A DNA stretch of 59,059 nucleotides from Burkholderia sp. Leaf177. GTDB lineage: Bacteria; Pseudomonadota; Gammaproteobacteria; Burkholderiales; Burkholderiaceae. Under the pieces are notes generated by a model that was given only the letters and a program-made list of their open reading frames with translations, was not told the DNA's origin and searched no databases. This document shows, piece after piece, positions 18,176 through 30,311 of the stretch. The stretch is from positions 940 through 59,998 of the forward strand of contig NZ_LMPF01000010.1 in assembly GCF_001424345.1 (NCBI RefSeq), given 5' to 3'. The position numbers were made by a program, and so were the translations under genes. Each line of letters starts with the position of its first letter. Positions within the stretch are counted from its first letter, which is position 1.

Positions 18176-18272
18176 CTGACGGTCAGGCGGAGCGCGACGA
18201 AGTTAAAGTGAAACATCACAATCGCTGCTAAGCCGTGGATTATTTTTGAGATTTCTCAGCTTTCCACAGCCC

Positions 18273-18281
18273 TGTGGATAA
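18273..18281 (-). promoter_or_regulatory. DnaA box
   Basis: TGTGGATAA is the exact complement of the consensus TTATCCACA. It lies within a short palindrome, TTTCCACAGCCCTGTGGA, where the left half is a partial second site. Confidence 0.55.
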
Positions 18282-18462
18282 CTTTGTTGAGAACTTTGGT
18301 TGACAGGGGCAAAAACTCGCGATCTCGCTGCTTGTGTGCGGTAACCCACATAGCGGGCGAATTCTGAATTTCTCTTATTAATCATGCATTTGAGTGGACA
18401 ATTCGCAGGTCTGAAAGGCGCTTTTGGTCTGAGTTGAGGATTGCGCGCCGCAACGTACAAAA

Positions 18463-18471
18463 TGTGCATAA
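18463..18471 (-). promoter_or_regulatory. DnaA box
   Basis: TGTGCATAA is the exact complement of TTATGCACA, which fits TTATNCACA. It lies 190 bp from the first box in the same intergenic gap. Confidence 0.5.
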
Positions 18472-18593
18472 GTCAACTCTTGACATTGGCGAAATGGCCG
18501 AAGCACGGGCATCTCAAGGCAACATTGCCACTCCACGAAACGGCTCGCGTAAGCTTTTCATGACGCAAAGCAGCAATCTTTTTTGACCAAACG

Positions 18594-19682
18594 TCAGCTT
18601 TTTAACCGTATTGCGCGACTGTGCCGATGCACTTCATCGACCAGTTCGGCGACGTTTTCCGGCCGCGTGAATTGCGAGATTCCATGGCCGAGATTGAAAA
18701 CGTGACCGGGATGATTGCCGAAGCTGTCGAGCACGGCGCGCGCTTCGGTGCGAATCACCGCCGGCGACGCAAACAGCACAGTTGGATCGATATTCCCCTG
18801 CAACGCGACTTTATCGCCCACCTTCTCGCGCGCCTGGCCGAGATTCACGGTCCAGTCGAGACCAACCGCGTCCACGCCAATCGATGCAATCTGTTCCAGC
18901 CACAAGCCGCCGCCCTTCGTGAACGTGATGACCGGCACTTTGACGCCATCGTGCTCGCGCTTCAGACCCGCGACGACCTTCGCGATGTATGCCAGCGAGA
19001 AGCGCTGATACGCGCCGTCTGCAAGAGCGCCGCCCCACGTATCGAAAATCATCACGGCTTGCGCGCCCGCTTCAATCTGCGCGTTCAGGTACGCAGTCAC
19101 GGCTTGAGCGTTGATATCGAGAATCCGATGCATCAGGTCCGGCCGCGTATAAGCCATGGCCTTGACCGTATGGTGATCGGGCGATCCGCCGCCTTCCACC
19201 ATGTAGCAGGCGAGCGTCCACGGGCTGCCCGAAAAGCCGATCAGCGGCACTTTCTGGCGGCCTTGAGCGTCGGTCAGTGCGCGGCGAATCTGCGATACCG
19301 CGTCGGTCACGTAACGCAAGGTGGCATCGATATCCGGCACAGCGAGCTTCGCCACGTCTTCTTCGGTGCGTACGGTGCGCTCGAACTTGGGACCTTCGCC
19401 CTGCACGAAATTCAGGCCGAGCCCCATGGCGTCGGGGATGGTCAGGATGTCCGAGAAGAGAATGGCGGCGTCGAGCGGAAAGCGTTCAAGCGGTTGCAGC
19501 GTGACTTCCGTGGCGTAATCCGGATTCGTCGCGAGGCCGAGGAAACTGCCGGCGCGCGAACGCGTGGCGTTGTACTCGGGCAAGTAGCGGCCCGCCTGAC
19601 GCATCAGCCAGATCGGCGTGTAGTCGGTCGGCTGGCGCTGGAGCGCGCGCAGGAAGGTATCGTTCAGAAGTGTGGAAGGCAC
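18594..19682 (-). CDS. hemE: Uroporphyrinogen decarboxylase
   Basis: HemE decarboxylates the four acetate groups of uroporphyrinogen III to give coproporphyrinogen III in haem synthesis. The 362-residue protein shows the substrate-binding [11 protein letters not shown] at 27-37 and the catalytic Asp78 region ILFSDIL. Further matches are [27 protein letters not shown] and the C-terminal NLGHGI. The start appears to be GTG at 19682 with a weak ribosome-binding site. It lies divergent to pheC, with 161 bp between. Confidence 0.96.
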   Translation of the reverse strand: MPSTLLNDTFLRALQRQPTDYTPIWLMRQAGRYLPEYNATRSRAGSFLGLATNPDYATEVTLQPLERFPLDAAILFSDILTIPDAMGLGLNFVQGEGPKFERTVRTEEDVAKLAVPDIDATLRYVTDAVSQIRRALTDAQGRQKVPLIGFSGSPWTLACYMVEGGGSPDHHTVKAMAYTRPDLMHRILDINAQAVTAYLNAQIEAGAQAVMIFDTWGGALADGAYQRFSLAYIAKVVAGLKREHDGVKVPVITFTKGGGLWLEQIASIGVDAVGLDWTVNLGQAREKVGDKVALQGNIDPTVLFASPAVIRTEARAVLDSFGNHPGHVFNLGHGISQFTRPENVAELVDEVHRHSRAIRLKS

Positions 19683-19843
19683 GTGATTCGAGCTTTAGCG
19701 TTAGGCAAAAAGGCATTCTACCGGACGCAGCCACGGGATTTCGGCGGGCTTCTCACGTGCTGCAAGCCCGGGGCATCGCCAATATCCAACCCGTCGTTGC
19801 ACCGATATGATCGGCCGCTCAAAACGTACAACAAGGATCACTG

Positions 19844-20689
19844 ATGAAAGCCTTCGCCTTCTGCGCCGCCGTATTCGCCTTGTCGATAGGCTTTGCCACC
19901 AGCGCAAATGCGCAGACTGTGCAGGCCGGCAGCATCACCGGCAAGGCCACGCCCGTGGCGAGCGCGCCTTTGGCGGCGGCGTCGTCCACCTCCCGGCTCG
20001 ATGAAATCCTCGCGCGCGGCACCTTGCGCATCTGCACGACGGGCGACTACAAGCCGCACTCGTTCCTGCGGCCGGACGGACAGTTCGAAGGCATCGATAT
20101 CGACATGGTGCAAAACCTTGCGCGCTCGCTGAACGTGAAACCGGAGTTCGTGAAGACATCGTGGTCGAACCTGATGAGCGATTTCACGGCGAAGTGCGAC
20201 ATTGCCGTCGGCGGGGTTTCCGTGACGCTCGAGCGCCAAAAGCGTGCGTTTTTCACGCAGCCGTATATGGTCGATGGCAAGACGCCAATCGTGCGTTGCG
20301 CCGACGCCGATAAATACCAGACCGTCGAACAAATCGATCAACCCGGCGTGCGCACCATCGTGAATCCGGGCGGCACGAACGAGAAGTACGCGAAGCAGTT
20401 CCTCACGCATTCACATTTGATCGAGTACCCGGACAACGTGACGATCTTCAAAGAGATCCTCGATGGCCGCGCCGATGTCATGGTCACCGACGCATCCGAG
20501 ACGCTGCTCCAGCAAAAACTCAATCCCGGCTTATGTTCGGTGCATCCGGACAAGCCGTTTCAGTTCGCCGAAAAAGCGTATTTGCTGCCGCGCGGCGACG
20601 TGGTGTTCCAGCAGTACGTGGATCAATGGCTGCATTTGTCGCAATCGACAGGCGAGTACCAGTCGATCTTCGACAAATGGCTTAAATGA
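19844..20689 (+). CDS. pheC: Periplasmic cyclohexadienyl (prephenate/arogenate) dehydratase, PheC-like
   Basis: The 281-residue protein has a signal peptide (cleavage after ANA, about residue 23) and a type II solute-binding-protein fold. Its detailed sequence follows secreted cyclohexadienyl dehydratases rather than transport proteins: LRICTTGDYKPHSF, GGVSVTLERQKRAFF, VNPGGTNEKYA (about 173-183), VMVTDASETLLQQKL and CSVHPDKPFQFAEKAYLLPR. PheC converts prephenate to phenylpyruvate, and arogenate to phenylalanine, in the periplasm. The gene is single and divergent from hemE, with no transporter genes next to it, which supports an enzyme role. A plain amino-acid binding protein is the alternative. 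Confidence 0.82.
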   Translation: MKAFAFCAAVFALSIGFATSANAQTVQAGSITGKATPVASAPLAAASSTSRLDEILARGTLRICTTGDYKPHSFLRPDGQFEGIDIDMVQNLARSLNVKPEFVKTSWSNLMSDFTAKCDIAVGGVSVTLERQKRAFFTQPYMVDGKTPIVRCADADKYQTVEQIDQPGVRTIVNPGGTNEKYAKQFLTHSHLIEYPDNVTIFKEILDGRADVMVTDASETLLQQKLNPGLCSVHPDKPFQFAEKAYLLPRGDVVFQQYVDQWLHLSQSTGEYQSIFDKWLK

Positions 20690-20757
20690 ACCGCCGTGGA
20701 CGCTTCAAAATAAGCGCGTAAGCGCCGCGTAATCCAATGGCGCTGGCCACTCAAAAG

Positions 20758-21705
20758 TCAACGCGGTGCGTGTAACAATTCACCAAGCCGCTTCGACGTT
20801 TTTTCCATCCATGCTTCCGCGGATTTCGAGTGCGCCTGAATTCGTCCGAAGCCGTGCGTCATGTCTTTTGCATCGATAACTTCAACGCGGCCGCCATTAG
20901 CTTCCAGAAAGCGAGCGAATTCGTGGGCATCGTCGTAAAGCGGATCGTAGGCCGCGCCCACAATCAACGCCCGCGCCGGCGTCCGGTCGTACGACTCGGC
21001 GAGCGGAAACGCGCGGACGTCGTCGTCGGCAGGCGGTTCGGTAGTCAGGAATTGCGCCCAGTACCACTTCATCTCTTCGGTGGAAAGGCCCGGCCCTTCG
21101 GCGTTTGCGGTGAAACTGCCGCCCTCGAAGCGGCATCGCGCAACCGGATAAATCAGCAATTGCACGCTGACCAAGCCCGCCACGCGATCGTTCGCCGCGC
21201 GCGCAGCCACGGCTGCCAGATGTCCACCGGCGCTGTCTCCCGCCACGCCGAGACGGTTCGTGGCGAAACCCAACCTCGACCGATGTTCGGCGAGCCACAA
21301 CAGCGCATCGAGCGCATCGTCCACGGGCGCGGGAAACGCAAACTCGGGCGCAAGCCGATAATCCACGCTGACCACCGCGCAATGCGAGTCGAGCGCGAGC
21401 CGCGCCACCATCAGATCGTGCGTATCCAGGTCGCCGAGAACCCAGCCGCCGCCATGAAAATAAACGACGAGCGGCAATGGGCCGCTGGCTGCATCCGGCC
21501 GATAAACCCGCGCGCGCAGATCGCGTCCTTCCAGCGGTAACTGGATTTCCTCGACCTTGACTTCGCTTGAGCGCGGCGTTGCGAACGCACGCGACACATC
21601 CTGGAAGTGTTGCCGCATGGCTTGTGCGCTGGCGTCGGCGGGGAGTTTGGGAAAAGCTTCAGCGACCTTGGCGTAATACGCGAGCAGGTCTGCGTCGATG
21701 GTCAT
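20758..21705 (-). CDS. Hormone-sensitive-lipase family (family IV) esterase
   Basis: This is a 315-residue alpha/beta-hydrolase. The oxyanion motif HGGGW is at 84-88 and the nucleophile motif GDSAGG at 156-161 (Ser158). Asp254 in YDPLYDDA and His284 in DMTHGFGR complete the triad. This arrangement is characteristic of the HSL/family IV carboxylesterases, which hydrolyse short- to medium-chain esters; the natural substrate is unknown. There is no signal peptide, so it is cytosolic. GGAG lies nine bases before the ATG at 21705. It converges with pheC and appears monocistronic. Confidence 0.9.
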   Translation of the reverse strand: MTIDADLLAYYAKVAEAFPKLPADASAQAMRQHFQDVSRAFATPRSSEVKVEEIQLPLEGRDLRARVYRPDAASGPLPLVVYFHGGGWVLGDLDTHDLMVARLALDSHCAVVSVDYRLAPEFAFPAPVDDALDALLWLAEHRSRLGFATNRLGVAGDSAGGHLAAVAARAANDRVAGLVSVQLLIYPVARCRFEGGSFTANAEGPGLSTEEMKWYWAQFLTTEPPADDDVRAFPLAESYDRTPARALIVGAAYDPLYDDAHEFARFLEANGGRVEVIDAKDMTHGFGRIQAHSKSAEAWMEKTSKRLGELLHAPR

Positions 21706-21854
21706 GCGTTTTGTCTCCGTTCAATGCGCCGTTTGATCAAGCCGGCTGGGGATCCGATTGTGCTCAATATTATGAGAATGCGCTTGAGCCCGGTTGTCGT
21801 TAAGACGACGCAAACATCGCTTAAATGGACAAATTTTTGACAGAATTTGACGCA

Positions 21855-22151
21855 AATCCTTGTGCTTCAAGGGTTACAACCTGAAACACTTTGTTACGGT
21901 GACGCCCGGATTATTCGCCCACAATCACTTCAACGGTCTCAACACATATGTGACTCGGTTCAACGTGGGAAAAGAGCAACAGTACCCACTTGCGCTGGTC
22001 GGTCGGAACGGTTCCGAAACCCATTTTCTGGGACATGTCTGTTGGGCTCGTTGGTCGATAAAACAGGTAATCGACCCTTTCCCACCTTTGGTCTCCTCGC
22101 GCTAACCCCGTAGCGTGTGGTTTTTAGCGGGCTCCAGGCCCGCTTTTTTTT
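21855..22151 (+). ncRNA. Candidate structured small RNA ending at a strong terminator
   Basis: A TTGACA lies at 21837-21842, upstream of the segment. Hairpin arms then follow: GTGGG/CCCAC (21965-21969 with 21985-21989), CGGAAC/GTTCCG (22004-22009 with 22011-22016) and GGTCGAT/ATCGACC (22053-22059 with 22070-22076). The last hairpin is the GC-rich terminator with eight T at 22127-22151. No plus-strand protein gene accounts for that terminator. The 5' end is not determinable, and no matching RNA family is recognised. Confidence 0.4.
22127..22151 (+). terminator. Strong Rho-independent terminator, plus strand
   Basis: GCGGGC (22127-22132), loop TCCAG and GCCCGC (22138-22143) are followed by eight T. 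No T-run occurs in the minus direction, so it is strictly plus-oriented. Confidence 0.85.
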
Positions 22152-22181
22152 CGTCTGGACAAACGTTTGCGTAAGATTGAA

Positions 22182-22215
22182 ATGGTCGCCGTGATTATTC
22201 CGGCGACCATTTTTT
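22182..22215 (+). terminator. Second hairpin terminator, plus or bidirectional
   Basis: A perfect 9-bp stem ATGGTCGCC/GGCGACCAT (22182-22190 with 22202-22210) is followed by five T on the plus strand. It also lies 19 bp past the stop of the minus-strand CoA ligase (22234), but has only three T in that direction. Confidence 0.6.
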
Positions 22216-22233
22216 ACTTCCGGATTAAGCATT

Positions 22234-23964
22234 TCAAGCAGTTTTCGCTTCCGGCAGCTTTAGCTCGTCAATCATCTTCGCCCGCATGATGAACTTCTGA
22301 ACCTTGCCGGTGACGGTCATTGGAAGTTCATCGACAAAGCGGATATGCCGCGGGATCTTGTAGTGCGCGATCTGCCCTTGGCAAAACTCGCGGATCTCTT
22401 CGGGCGTTGCGAGCTCTCCTTGCCGCAAAACGATCCACGCGCAAACTTCCTCGCCGTACTTACTGTCTGGAACGCCGAAAACTTGCGCGGATTGGATCTT
22501 CGGATGGCGAAACAGGAATTCCTCGATCTCACGCGGATAAATGTTTTCGCCGCCGCGAATCAGCATGTCCTTCAGGCGTCCGACAATGTTGCAATATCCT
22601 TCTGCGTCGAGCGTGGCGAGATCGCCGGTATGCATCCAGCCATCGACAATCGCTTCCCGCGTCTTCGCGTCGTCGCCCCAATAGCCTTTCATGACCGAAT
22701 AGCCACGCGTGCAAAGCTCGCCCGTCTCGCCGACCGGGACAATCGCGCCCAGCGGATCGACCAGTTTTACTTCTAGATGCGGCTGGATCTGGCCGACGGT
22801 CGTCGTGCGTTTATCTAGAGGATCGGTGGTCGAGCTTTGGAAAGACACGGGACTCGTCTCCGTCATTCCATACGCAATCGTGATCTCGCGCAGGTTCATC
22901 TTCGCGACCACGCGTTTCATGGTTTCAATAGGACACGGCGAGCCCGCCATGATCCCGGTGCGCAATCGGCTCAGGTCGTATTTATCGAAGTCGGGAAGAT
23001 CCAGCTCGGCGATGAACATCGTCGGAACGCCGTGCAGCGCGGTGCAACGTTCAGCATCGACGGCGGTGAGCGTCGCGGCCGGATCGAAGGCTTCGCCAGG
23101 AAACACCATTGTCGTTCCCGCTGATACGCACGCCAGCACCGCCAGCACCATGCCGAAACAGTGATACAGCGGCACCGGAATGCACAGCGAGTCCTGCTCG
23201 GTGAGCAACATGCAATGCGCGATGTAGCGCCCGTTGTTCAGCACGTTGTGATGCGTGAGCGTGGCGCCTTTCGGATTACCCGTGGTTCCGCTCGTGAACT
23301 GGATGTTGATGGGATCGAACGCGCTGAGGTTGGATTCCAGTGCGTCGAGCTGGGCTGTGTCCAGGCGATCGCGGCCGCGAGACATGACATCGGGGAAACG
23401 CAGCATGCCAGGCGTCGTGCCTTCGCCCATGCGGATCACCGCTTTCAACTCCGGAAAACGCGCCGCGCTTAGTTCGCCGGGCTCGGACGTCGCAAGTTCG
23501 GGCGCGAGCGTTTGCAGCATCTCGAGATACTTCGACGACTTGAACTGTTCCGCCGCGATCACCGCCTTGCAGCCGACCTTGTTCAATGCATATTCGAGTT
23601 CAGCCAGCCGATACGCCGGGTTGATGTTCACCAGAATTGCGCCGATGCGCGCGGTCGCGAATTGCGTCAACAACCACTCCGCGCGGTTCGGCGACCAGAT
23701 ACCCACGCGATCGCCTTTTACGACGCCAAGCGCTTGCAATCCGGACGCCAATACATCGACTTCATCGGTGAATTCACGCCACGTCCAGCGGATGTTCTGC
23801 TCGCGGAAAATCACTGCGGGACGGGCGGGAAACCGCGCGACGGTATCGAGGAGAAAGCGTGAAACGGTGGCGTCGCTGAGCGGAATCTCTGTCGAGCCGC
23901 GAACGTAGGACAGGCCGTCGAGTGGTTCGATCTGTGGCCCGGCGTGCGTCGATGGGGTAGCCAT
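22234..23964 (-). CDS. Fatty acyl-CoA synthetase, AMP-binding family
   Basis: This 576-residue adenylate-forming enzyme has the P-loop [11 protein letters not shown] at 223-233. It also has [12 protein letters not shown], the hinge-region [26 protein letters not shown] motif and a C-terminal TVTGKVQKF with the catalytic Lys. The pattern fits FadD-like medium- to long-chain acyl-CoA synthetases that feed beta-oxidation. I chose ATG 23964 because GGAAGAG precedes it; an ATG six codons earlier and the long upstream extension lack ribosome-binding sites and conservation. It lies just downstream of the atp operon terminator, so it is probably transcribed separately. Confidence 0.9.
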   Translation of the reverse strand: MATPSTHAGPQIEPLDGLSYVRGSTEIPLSDATVSRFLLDTVARFPARPAVIFREQNIRWTWREFTDEVDVLASGLQALGVVKGDRVGIWSPNRAEWLLTQFATARIGAILVNINPAYRLAELEYALNKVGCKAVIAAEQFKSSKYLEMLQTLAPELATSEPGELSAARFPELKAVIRMGEGTTPGMLRFPDVMSRGRDRLDTAQLDALESNLSAFDPINIQFTSGTTGNPKGATLTHHNVLNNGRYIAHCMLLTEQDSLCIPVPLYHCFGMVLAVLACVSAGTTMVFPGEAFDPAATLTAVDAERCTALHGVPTMFIAELDLPDFDKYDLSRLRTGIMAGSPCPIETMKRVVAKMNLREITIAYGMTETSPVSFQSSTTDPLDKRTTTVGQIQPHLEVKLVDPLGAIVPVGETGELCTRGYSVMKGYWGDDAKTREAIVDGWMHTGDLATLDAEGYCNIVGRLKDMLIRGGENIYPREIEEFLFRHPKIQSAQVFGVPDSKYGEEVCAWIVLRQGELATPEEIREFCQGQIAHYKIPRHIRFVDELPMTVTGKVQKFIMRAKMIDELKLPEAKTA

Positions 23965-24145
23965 ATCGAAGATCTCTTCCATGTAGTGTGGAATGCTGCA
24001 CGGCGCAGCGCCGTGAAAGCCATTCGGAAGGCTAATTGTGCATCGACGGAACGAGGCGCGGCATTGAGTGTTACCCGCAACCGGCAGCGAAAGCGCGCTT
24101 GTTGGATGTGCAGAAATGCACGGAAGCTTGCCTCGCGGCAGCAAT

Positions 24146-24173
24146 AAAAAAAGCAGCCCGAAGGCTGCTTTTT
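24146..24173 (-). terminator. atp operon terminator (possibly bidirectional)
   Basis: AGCAGCC (24152-24158), loop CGAA and GGCTGCT (24163-24169) form the hairpin. In the minus direction the hairpin is followed by seven T, 38 bp after the atpC stop. The plus direction has four to five T. Confidence 0.88.
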
Positions 24174-24210
24174 CCTGAAGCTAAAGCTAAAGCTGAAACG
24201 AGTGAACCGC

Positions 24211-24636
24211 TTAGTGCTGACCGCGAATTTTCCGCAGCCGCTGAATCGCCGCGATCTGAGCCGTCGCATACGCCAGTTCCGCTTGCGCGGTTGCGTACTC
24301 GAGGTTCGAACCCGTGTTCTGCAGCGCCTCTTCCGCGCGCTTCTTGGCTTCCACTGCCTTCGCCTCATCGAGATCCTGACCACGGATCGCGGTATCGGCG
24401 AGAACCGTCACCACGCCCGGCTGAATCTCGAGAATCCCGCCCGCGACGAACACGAACTCTTCCTCGCCGTTCTCCGCTTCAATGCGCACCGCACCCGGAC
24501 GAATCCGCGTAATCAGCGGCGTGTGCCCCGGCAAAATGCCGAGTTCACCCGCTTCGCCCGGCAGCGCAACGAACTTCGCCCGGCCCGAGAAGATCTGCTC
24601 TTCCGCGCTGACGACGTCTACTTGAATTGTTGCCAT
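24211..24636 (-). CDS. atpC: ATP synthase F1 epsilon subunit
   Basis: The 141-residue epsilon subunit is the rotor-stalk and inhibitory subunit of F1. It opens with [18 protein letters not shown] and has the beta-sandwich signature [21 protein letters not shown], then an alpha-helical hairpin tail. It is the last gene of the atp operon, 68 bp after atpD. Confidence 0.96.
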   Translation of the reverse strand: MATIQVDVVSAEEQIFSGRAKFVALPGEAGELGILPGHTPLITRIRPGAVRIEAENGEEEFVFVAGGILEIQPGVVTVLADTAIRGQDLDEAKAVEAKKRAEEALQNTGSNLEYATAQAELAYATAQIAAIQRLRKIRGQH

Positions 24637-24704
24637 ATCGACTCCGGTCCCATGCGTATCAAGAGGCGCGGTTTTCTTTCAAAATTCCGCGCCCACCCAG
24701 ACCC

Positions 24705-26165
<1,461 letters not shown>

Positions 26166-27068
26166 TCAACCGACCGCTGCAGCGCCACCGACGATCTCTG
26201 ACAATTCCTTCGTAATCGCTGCTTGCCGGCTCTTGTTGTACACGAGCTGCAATTCGCCGATCACAGTCTTCGCGTTATCCGACGCGGCCTTCATGGCGAC
26301 CATGCGAGCCGATTGCTCCGATGCCATGTTTTCCGCCACTGCCTGATACACGAGCGCTTCGACATAACGCACGAGCAGTTCGTCGACAACAGTCTGCGCA
26401 TCCGGCTCGTAGATGTAATCCCACGAGCTCTTCGGCGTGACCGCTTCGCTGTTTTTATCGAGGCCGTCCTTGCGCGCGAAATCGCTTGCCGACAACGGCA
26501 GCAATTGTTCGATCACGGCTTCCTGCTTCATCGTGTTGACGAAGCGGGTGAACGCCAGATAAACCGCGCTGATCTTGCCTTCCGAATACAGGTCGAGCTG
26601 AACCTTGATCGCGCCGATCAGCTTTTCCAGATGCGGCGTGTCACCCAGATGCGTGACTTGCGACACGGTCTTGGCCTTCAGCCGGTTCAGGAAGCCCAAA
26701 CCTTTGCTGCCGATCGCGGAAGCTTCGATAGTCTGGCCTTGCTGCTCGAACTCCTTGAACTTCAGGAGCGCGGCGCGAAGGATGTTCGTGTTCATGCCGC
26801 CGCACAGACCTTTATCGGTCGTGACGAGGATCATGCCGGCCGCTTTCGCGCCCTTGTTCTCGACCATGAACGGATGGCGATACTCAGGCGTCGCAGCGCT
26901 CATGTGCGCGGCGACTTCGCGGATCTTGTCGGCATACGGGCGAGCGGAACGCATGCGTTCCTGCGCGCGGCGCATTTTCGACGCAGCCACCATTTCCATA
27001 GCCTTGGTGATCTTGCGCGTGTTTTGCACGCTCTTGATCTTGCCGCGGATTTCCTTCATTCCAGCCAT
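26166..27068 (-). CDS. atpG: ATP synthase F1 gamma subunit
   Basis: The gamma subunit is the central rotor shaft of F1. The 300-residue protein has the conserved N-terminal coiled-coil start [20 protein letters not shown], the central [11 protein letters not shown] and the C-terminal coil ending [19 protein letters not shown]. Length and order (between atpA and atpD) are normal. Confidence 0.96.
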   Translation of the reverse strand: MAGMKEIRGKIKSVQNTRKITKAMEMVAASKMRRAQERMRSARPYADKIREVAAHMSAATPEYRHPFMVENKGAKAAGMILVTTDKGLCGGMNTNILRAALLKFKEFEQQGQTIEASAIGSKGLGFLNRLKAKTVSQVTHLGDTPHLEKLIGAIKVQLDLYSEGKISAVYLAFTRFVNTMKQEAVIEQLLPLSASDFARKDGLDKNSEAVTPKSSWDYIYEPDAQTVVDELLVRYVEALVYQAVAENMASEQSARMVAMKAASDNAKTVIGELQLVYNKSRQAAITKELSEIVGGAAAVG

Positions 27069-27168
27069 TGCTTACTCCTCGATCGAAGTGGCGCGGGATG
27101 CTTCGTTTGTTCCAGAAGCGGCCCGCGCCGCTTCAAATTTCGACCAAATCCGAAGATCAGAACCGAAA

Positions 27169-28710
27169 TCAATAAGCGCCCGACTTCTTGAAGTCCTTGA
27201 GCGCGGCATGCAATGCGCCTTCGTCGTCCTTCGACAAGTCCTTGTTATCTTCGATGCGCTTGATCATGTCCGCTTGCTTCGTCTTCAAGTAGTCGCGAAG
27301 ACCCTTTTCGAACGGCAGGACCTGAGCAACTTCGAGATCGTCGAGGTAGCCGTTGTTGGCCGCGAACAGCGAAATCGCCAGTTCCCACACTTGCAGCGGC
27401 TGATATTGCGGCTGCTTGAGCAGTTCCGTCACGCGGCGGCCGCGTTCCAGCTGCTTGCGGGTCGCTTCGTCGAGGTCGGATGCGAACTGCGAGAACGCCG
27501 CCAATTCACGATACTGCGCCAAGTCGGTACGAATACCGCCCGACAGCTTCTTGATGACCTTGGTCTGCGCTGCACCGCCCACTCGCGACACCGACACGCC
27601 CGCGTTAATAGCAGGACGGATACCGGCGTTGAACAGGTCGGTTTCCAGGAAGATCTGGCCGTCGGTAATCGAGATCACGTTCGTCGGAACGAATGCGGTC
27701 ACGTCGCCGGCTTGCGTTTCAATGACCGGCAATGCCGTCAGCGATCCGCTCTTGCCCTTCACTTCGCCGTTCGTGAACTTCTCGACGTAGTCTTCCGACA
27801 CGCGAGCAGCACGTTCCAGCAGACGCGAGTGCAGATAAAACACGTCGCCCGGATACGCTTCGCGGCCCGGCGGACGGCGCAGCAGCAACGAAATCTGGCG
27901 GTACGCCCAAGCTTGCTTGGTCAAATCGTCATAGACGATCAGCGCATCCTGACCGCGATCGCGGAAATATTCGCCCATCGTGCAGCCGGCGTACGGTGCC
28001 AGATATTGCATGGCTGCCGATTCCGAAGCCGAAGCCGCGACCACGATCGTGTATTCCAGCGCGCCGGTTTCTTCCAGCTTGCGGACCACGTTCATGATCG
28101 ACGAAGCCTTCTGGCCGATCGCAACGTAGATACAGAAGAGGTTCTTGCCCTTCTGGTTGATGATCGCGTCAATGGCCACAGCGGTCTTGCCGCACTGACG
28201 GTCGCCAATGATCAGCTCGCGCTGGCCACGGCCAACCGGCACCATTGCGTCGATGGATTTCAGACCCGTTTGAACTGGCTCCGAAACCGACTTACGCCAG
28301 ATCACGCCCGGCGCGATCTTTTCGACAGCGTCGGTCATCTTTGCGTTGACCGGACCCTTGCCGTCGATCGGGTTGCCCAGAGCGTCGACCACGCGGCCGA
28401 GCAGTTCCGGACCCACCGGCACTTCGAGAATGCGGCCCGTCGTCTTGACGATGTCGCCTTCCGAAATGTGTTCGTATTCGCCCAGAATCACGGCGCCAAC
28501 CGAATCGCGCTCGAGGTTCAGCGCGAGGCCGAAGGTGTTGCCCGGGAATTCGAGCATTTCGCCCTGCATCACGTCCGACAAACCGTGAATACGCACGATA
28601 CCGTCGGTCACGGAAATCACAGTGCCTTGGTTGCGAACATCGGAGCTCGCTTCCAGGCCCTGGATCCGGCTCTTGATCAGCTCGCTGATCTCAGAGGGAT
28701 TGAGTTGCAT
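27169..28710 (-). CDS. atpA: ATP synthase F1 alpha subunit
   Basis: The alpha subunit (513 residues) provides the non-catalytic nucleotide sites of F1. The P-loop reads GDRQCGKT at 169-176, where the family usually has GDRQTGKT, so Cys173 replaces Thr. The rest is typical: [36 protein letters not shown] and [15 protein letters not shown]. It lies 47 bp after atpH. Confidence 0.97.
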   Translation of the reverse strand: MQLNPSEISELIKSRIQGLEASSDVRNQGTVISVTDGIVRIHGLSDVMQGEMLEFPGNTFGLALNLERDSVGAVILGEYEHISEGDIVKTTGRILEVPVGPELLGRVVDALGNPIDGKGPVNAKMTDAVEKIAPGVIWRKSVSEPVQTGLKSIDAMVPVGRGQRELIIGDRQCGKTAVAIDAIINQKGKNLFCIYVAIGQKASSIMNVVRKLEETGALEYTIVVAASASESAAMQYLAPYAGCTMGEYFRDRGQDALIVYDDLTKQAWAYRQISLLLRRPPGREAYPGDVFYLHSRLLERAARVSEDYVEKFTNGEVKGKSGSLTALPVIETQAGDVTAFVPTNVISITDGQIFLETDLFNAGIRPAINAGVSVSRVGGAAQTKVIKKLSGGIRTDLAQYRELAAFSQFASDLDEATRKQLERGRRVTELLKQPQYQPLQVWELAISLFAANNGYLDDLEVAQVLPFEKGLRDYLKTKQADMIKRIEDNKDLSKDDEGALHAALKDFKKSGAY

Positions 28711-28757
28711 TAGTCACTCCAGATAGTCAATTCTTAACCGCGCCGGCGCATGAAGCG

Positions 28758-29297
28758 TCAGGCGGACAGCGCCGTCTGCATGCTCGCGAGGCGCGCGCGG
28801 ACCGAGGTATCGAGTACTTCGTCGCCTACCGTCACGCGAACGCCGCCAATCAGCGACTTGTCGACTTCAACAGTAGGTTTCAGCTTGCAGTGGAACTTGC
28901 GTTCGAGATTCGCGATCAGGTCGGTCAACTGTGCGCCTTCCAGCGGAAATGCGCTGACAATCAGCGCATCGGCCGCACCTTCGCGGGAATTCTTCAGCTC
29001 GTCGAACTGCACGGCAATTTCCGGCATCAGCGTCAGCCGGTGGTTATCCACCAGCATCTGCACAAAGTTCTTCGCTTCAGGCTGCTTTGCCAGCGGCGAT
29101 TTGACCGCCGACAACAACAGCTCGCCGACCTGGTCGCGGCTCACTTTCGGGCTCGTCGCGATGGACAGCACTTCAGGCAAACGCGCAACCTGAGCCAGCT
29201 CCTCGACGAAGTCAGACCAGGCGGCGAGCTCACCCGCTTCGGCCACGCGGAACAAAGCTTCAGCGTACGGTCGGGCGATGGTTGCAAGTTCGGCCAT
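28758..29297 (-). CDS. atpH: ATP synthase F1 delta subunit
   Basis: The delta subunit links F1 to the peripheral b-stalk. The 179-residue protein begins [20 protein letters not shown] and has the C-terminal [20 protein letters not shown], the OSCP/delta signature. It starts two bases after the atpF stop. Confidence 0.96.
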   Translation of the reverse strand: MAELATIARPYAEALFRVAEAGELAAWSDFVEELAQVARLPEVLSIATSPKVSRDQVGELLLSAVKSPLAKQPEAKNFVQMLVDNHRLTLMPEIAVQFDELKNSREGAADALIVSAFPLEGAQLTDLIANLERKFHCKLKPTVEVDKSLIGGVRVTVGDEVLDTSVRARLASMQTALSA

Positions 29298-29299
29298 GA

Positions 29300-29770
29300 T
29301 CAGAGCTCGGTTTTGAGTTGATTCAGCATCTCGGCGTGAGCCGATTGATCGACTTCGCGCTTCAGGATCTGCTCGGCGCCCTTCACGGCCAATGCCGCGA
29401 CTTCGCCGCGCAATGCTTCGCGCGCTTTCACGATTTGCTGTTCTGCGTCGGCCTTCGCTTGCGCAATGATGCGCGCAGCTTCGGCTTGAGCGTTAGCCTT
29501 GATTTCGTCGGCGACAGCCACTGCGCGCTTTTCGGCGTCCGCAATGCGCTGCTGGCCGTCGTTACGGGCTTGCGCGAGTTCCTGGTCGACGCGCTTATGT
29601 GCGGCTTCGAGTTCGGCCTTGCCCTTTTCGGCGGCTGACAAGCCGTCGGCGATCTTCTTCGAGCGCTCATCCAGGGCGTTGATCAACGGCGGCCACACGA
29701 ATTTCATCGTGAACCACGCGAGGATCAGAAACACGACCATTTGCGCAAACAGGGTTGCGTTGAGATTCAC
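29300..29770 (-). CDS. atpF: ATP synthase Fo b subunit
   Basis: The b subunit forms the dimeric peripheral stalk. It has an N-terminal membrane helix ([19 protein letters not shown]), then a long, charged, Ala/Glu/Lys-rich coiled coil. The size, 156 residues, is standard for the family. Confidence 0.96.
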   Translation of the reverse strand: MNLNATLFAQMVVFLILAWFTMKFVWPPLINALDERSKKIADGLSAAEKGKAELEAAHKRVDQELAQARNDGQQRIADAEKRAVAVADEIKANAQAEAARIIAQAKADAEQQIVKAREALRGEVAALAVKGAEQILKREVDQSAHAEMLNQLKTEL

Positions 29771-29906
29771 GGTGTTTCCTTAAACGTTGCTAATCCGGAG
29801 AGTGAAACGGCAAGGCGCTTGATCGAGGGTTGCATCGATTAAGCGCCGTCACCCGTTCCGTCCTGCACTTGTCGCCAGAGGCTCAAGCGCACACTTCCGA
29901 GGAAAC

Positions 29907-30209
<303 letters not shown>

Positions 30210-30311
30210 TTAGATTTATAAAAAATTGAAACTCGATACGATTCTGCTGATTCTTGGTTTGCCGCTGCGCTGTTCCGCAGCGTTTTACCGAACTACTGTG
30301 CGTCTTCCTGC

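Larger units (their letters stand above)
18176..18593. other. priA-hemE intergenic region, AT-richer, with DnaA boxes
   Basis: This 418-bp gap between two minus-strand genes is clearly richer in A and T than its surroundings. It contains two exact DnaA-box nonamers and a TTGACA at about 18299 (plus). No protein gene was found. It presumably contains the priA promoter, whose -35 and -10 could not be fixed. Confidence 0.55.
21706..22233. other. Intergenic region with orphan plus-strand terminators
   Basis: Both flanking genes run on the minus strand, yet the gap ends in two plus-directed intrinsic terminators. The interior has a series of inverted repeats (see the ncRNA candidate). Two open frames of about 80 codons (about 21847-22113) lack ribosome-binding sites and overlap in different frames, so neither is supported as a protein. 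Confidence 0.6.

Noticed and set aside
18176..18593. Chromosomal origin of replication
   Set aside because: Only two exact DnaA boxes and no dnaA, dnaN or rpmH nearby; reported only as DnaA boxes.
21847..22113. Two overlapping 80-90 codon frames in the 21.7-22.2 kb gap
   Set aside because: No ribosome-binding site, two frames equally open, no protein features; a structured RNA explains the terminators better.
26605..28713. 702-codon plus-strand frame opposite atpG-atpA
   Set aside because: Antisense shadow of two certain ATP-synthase genes.
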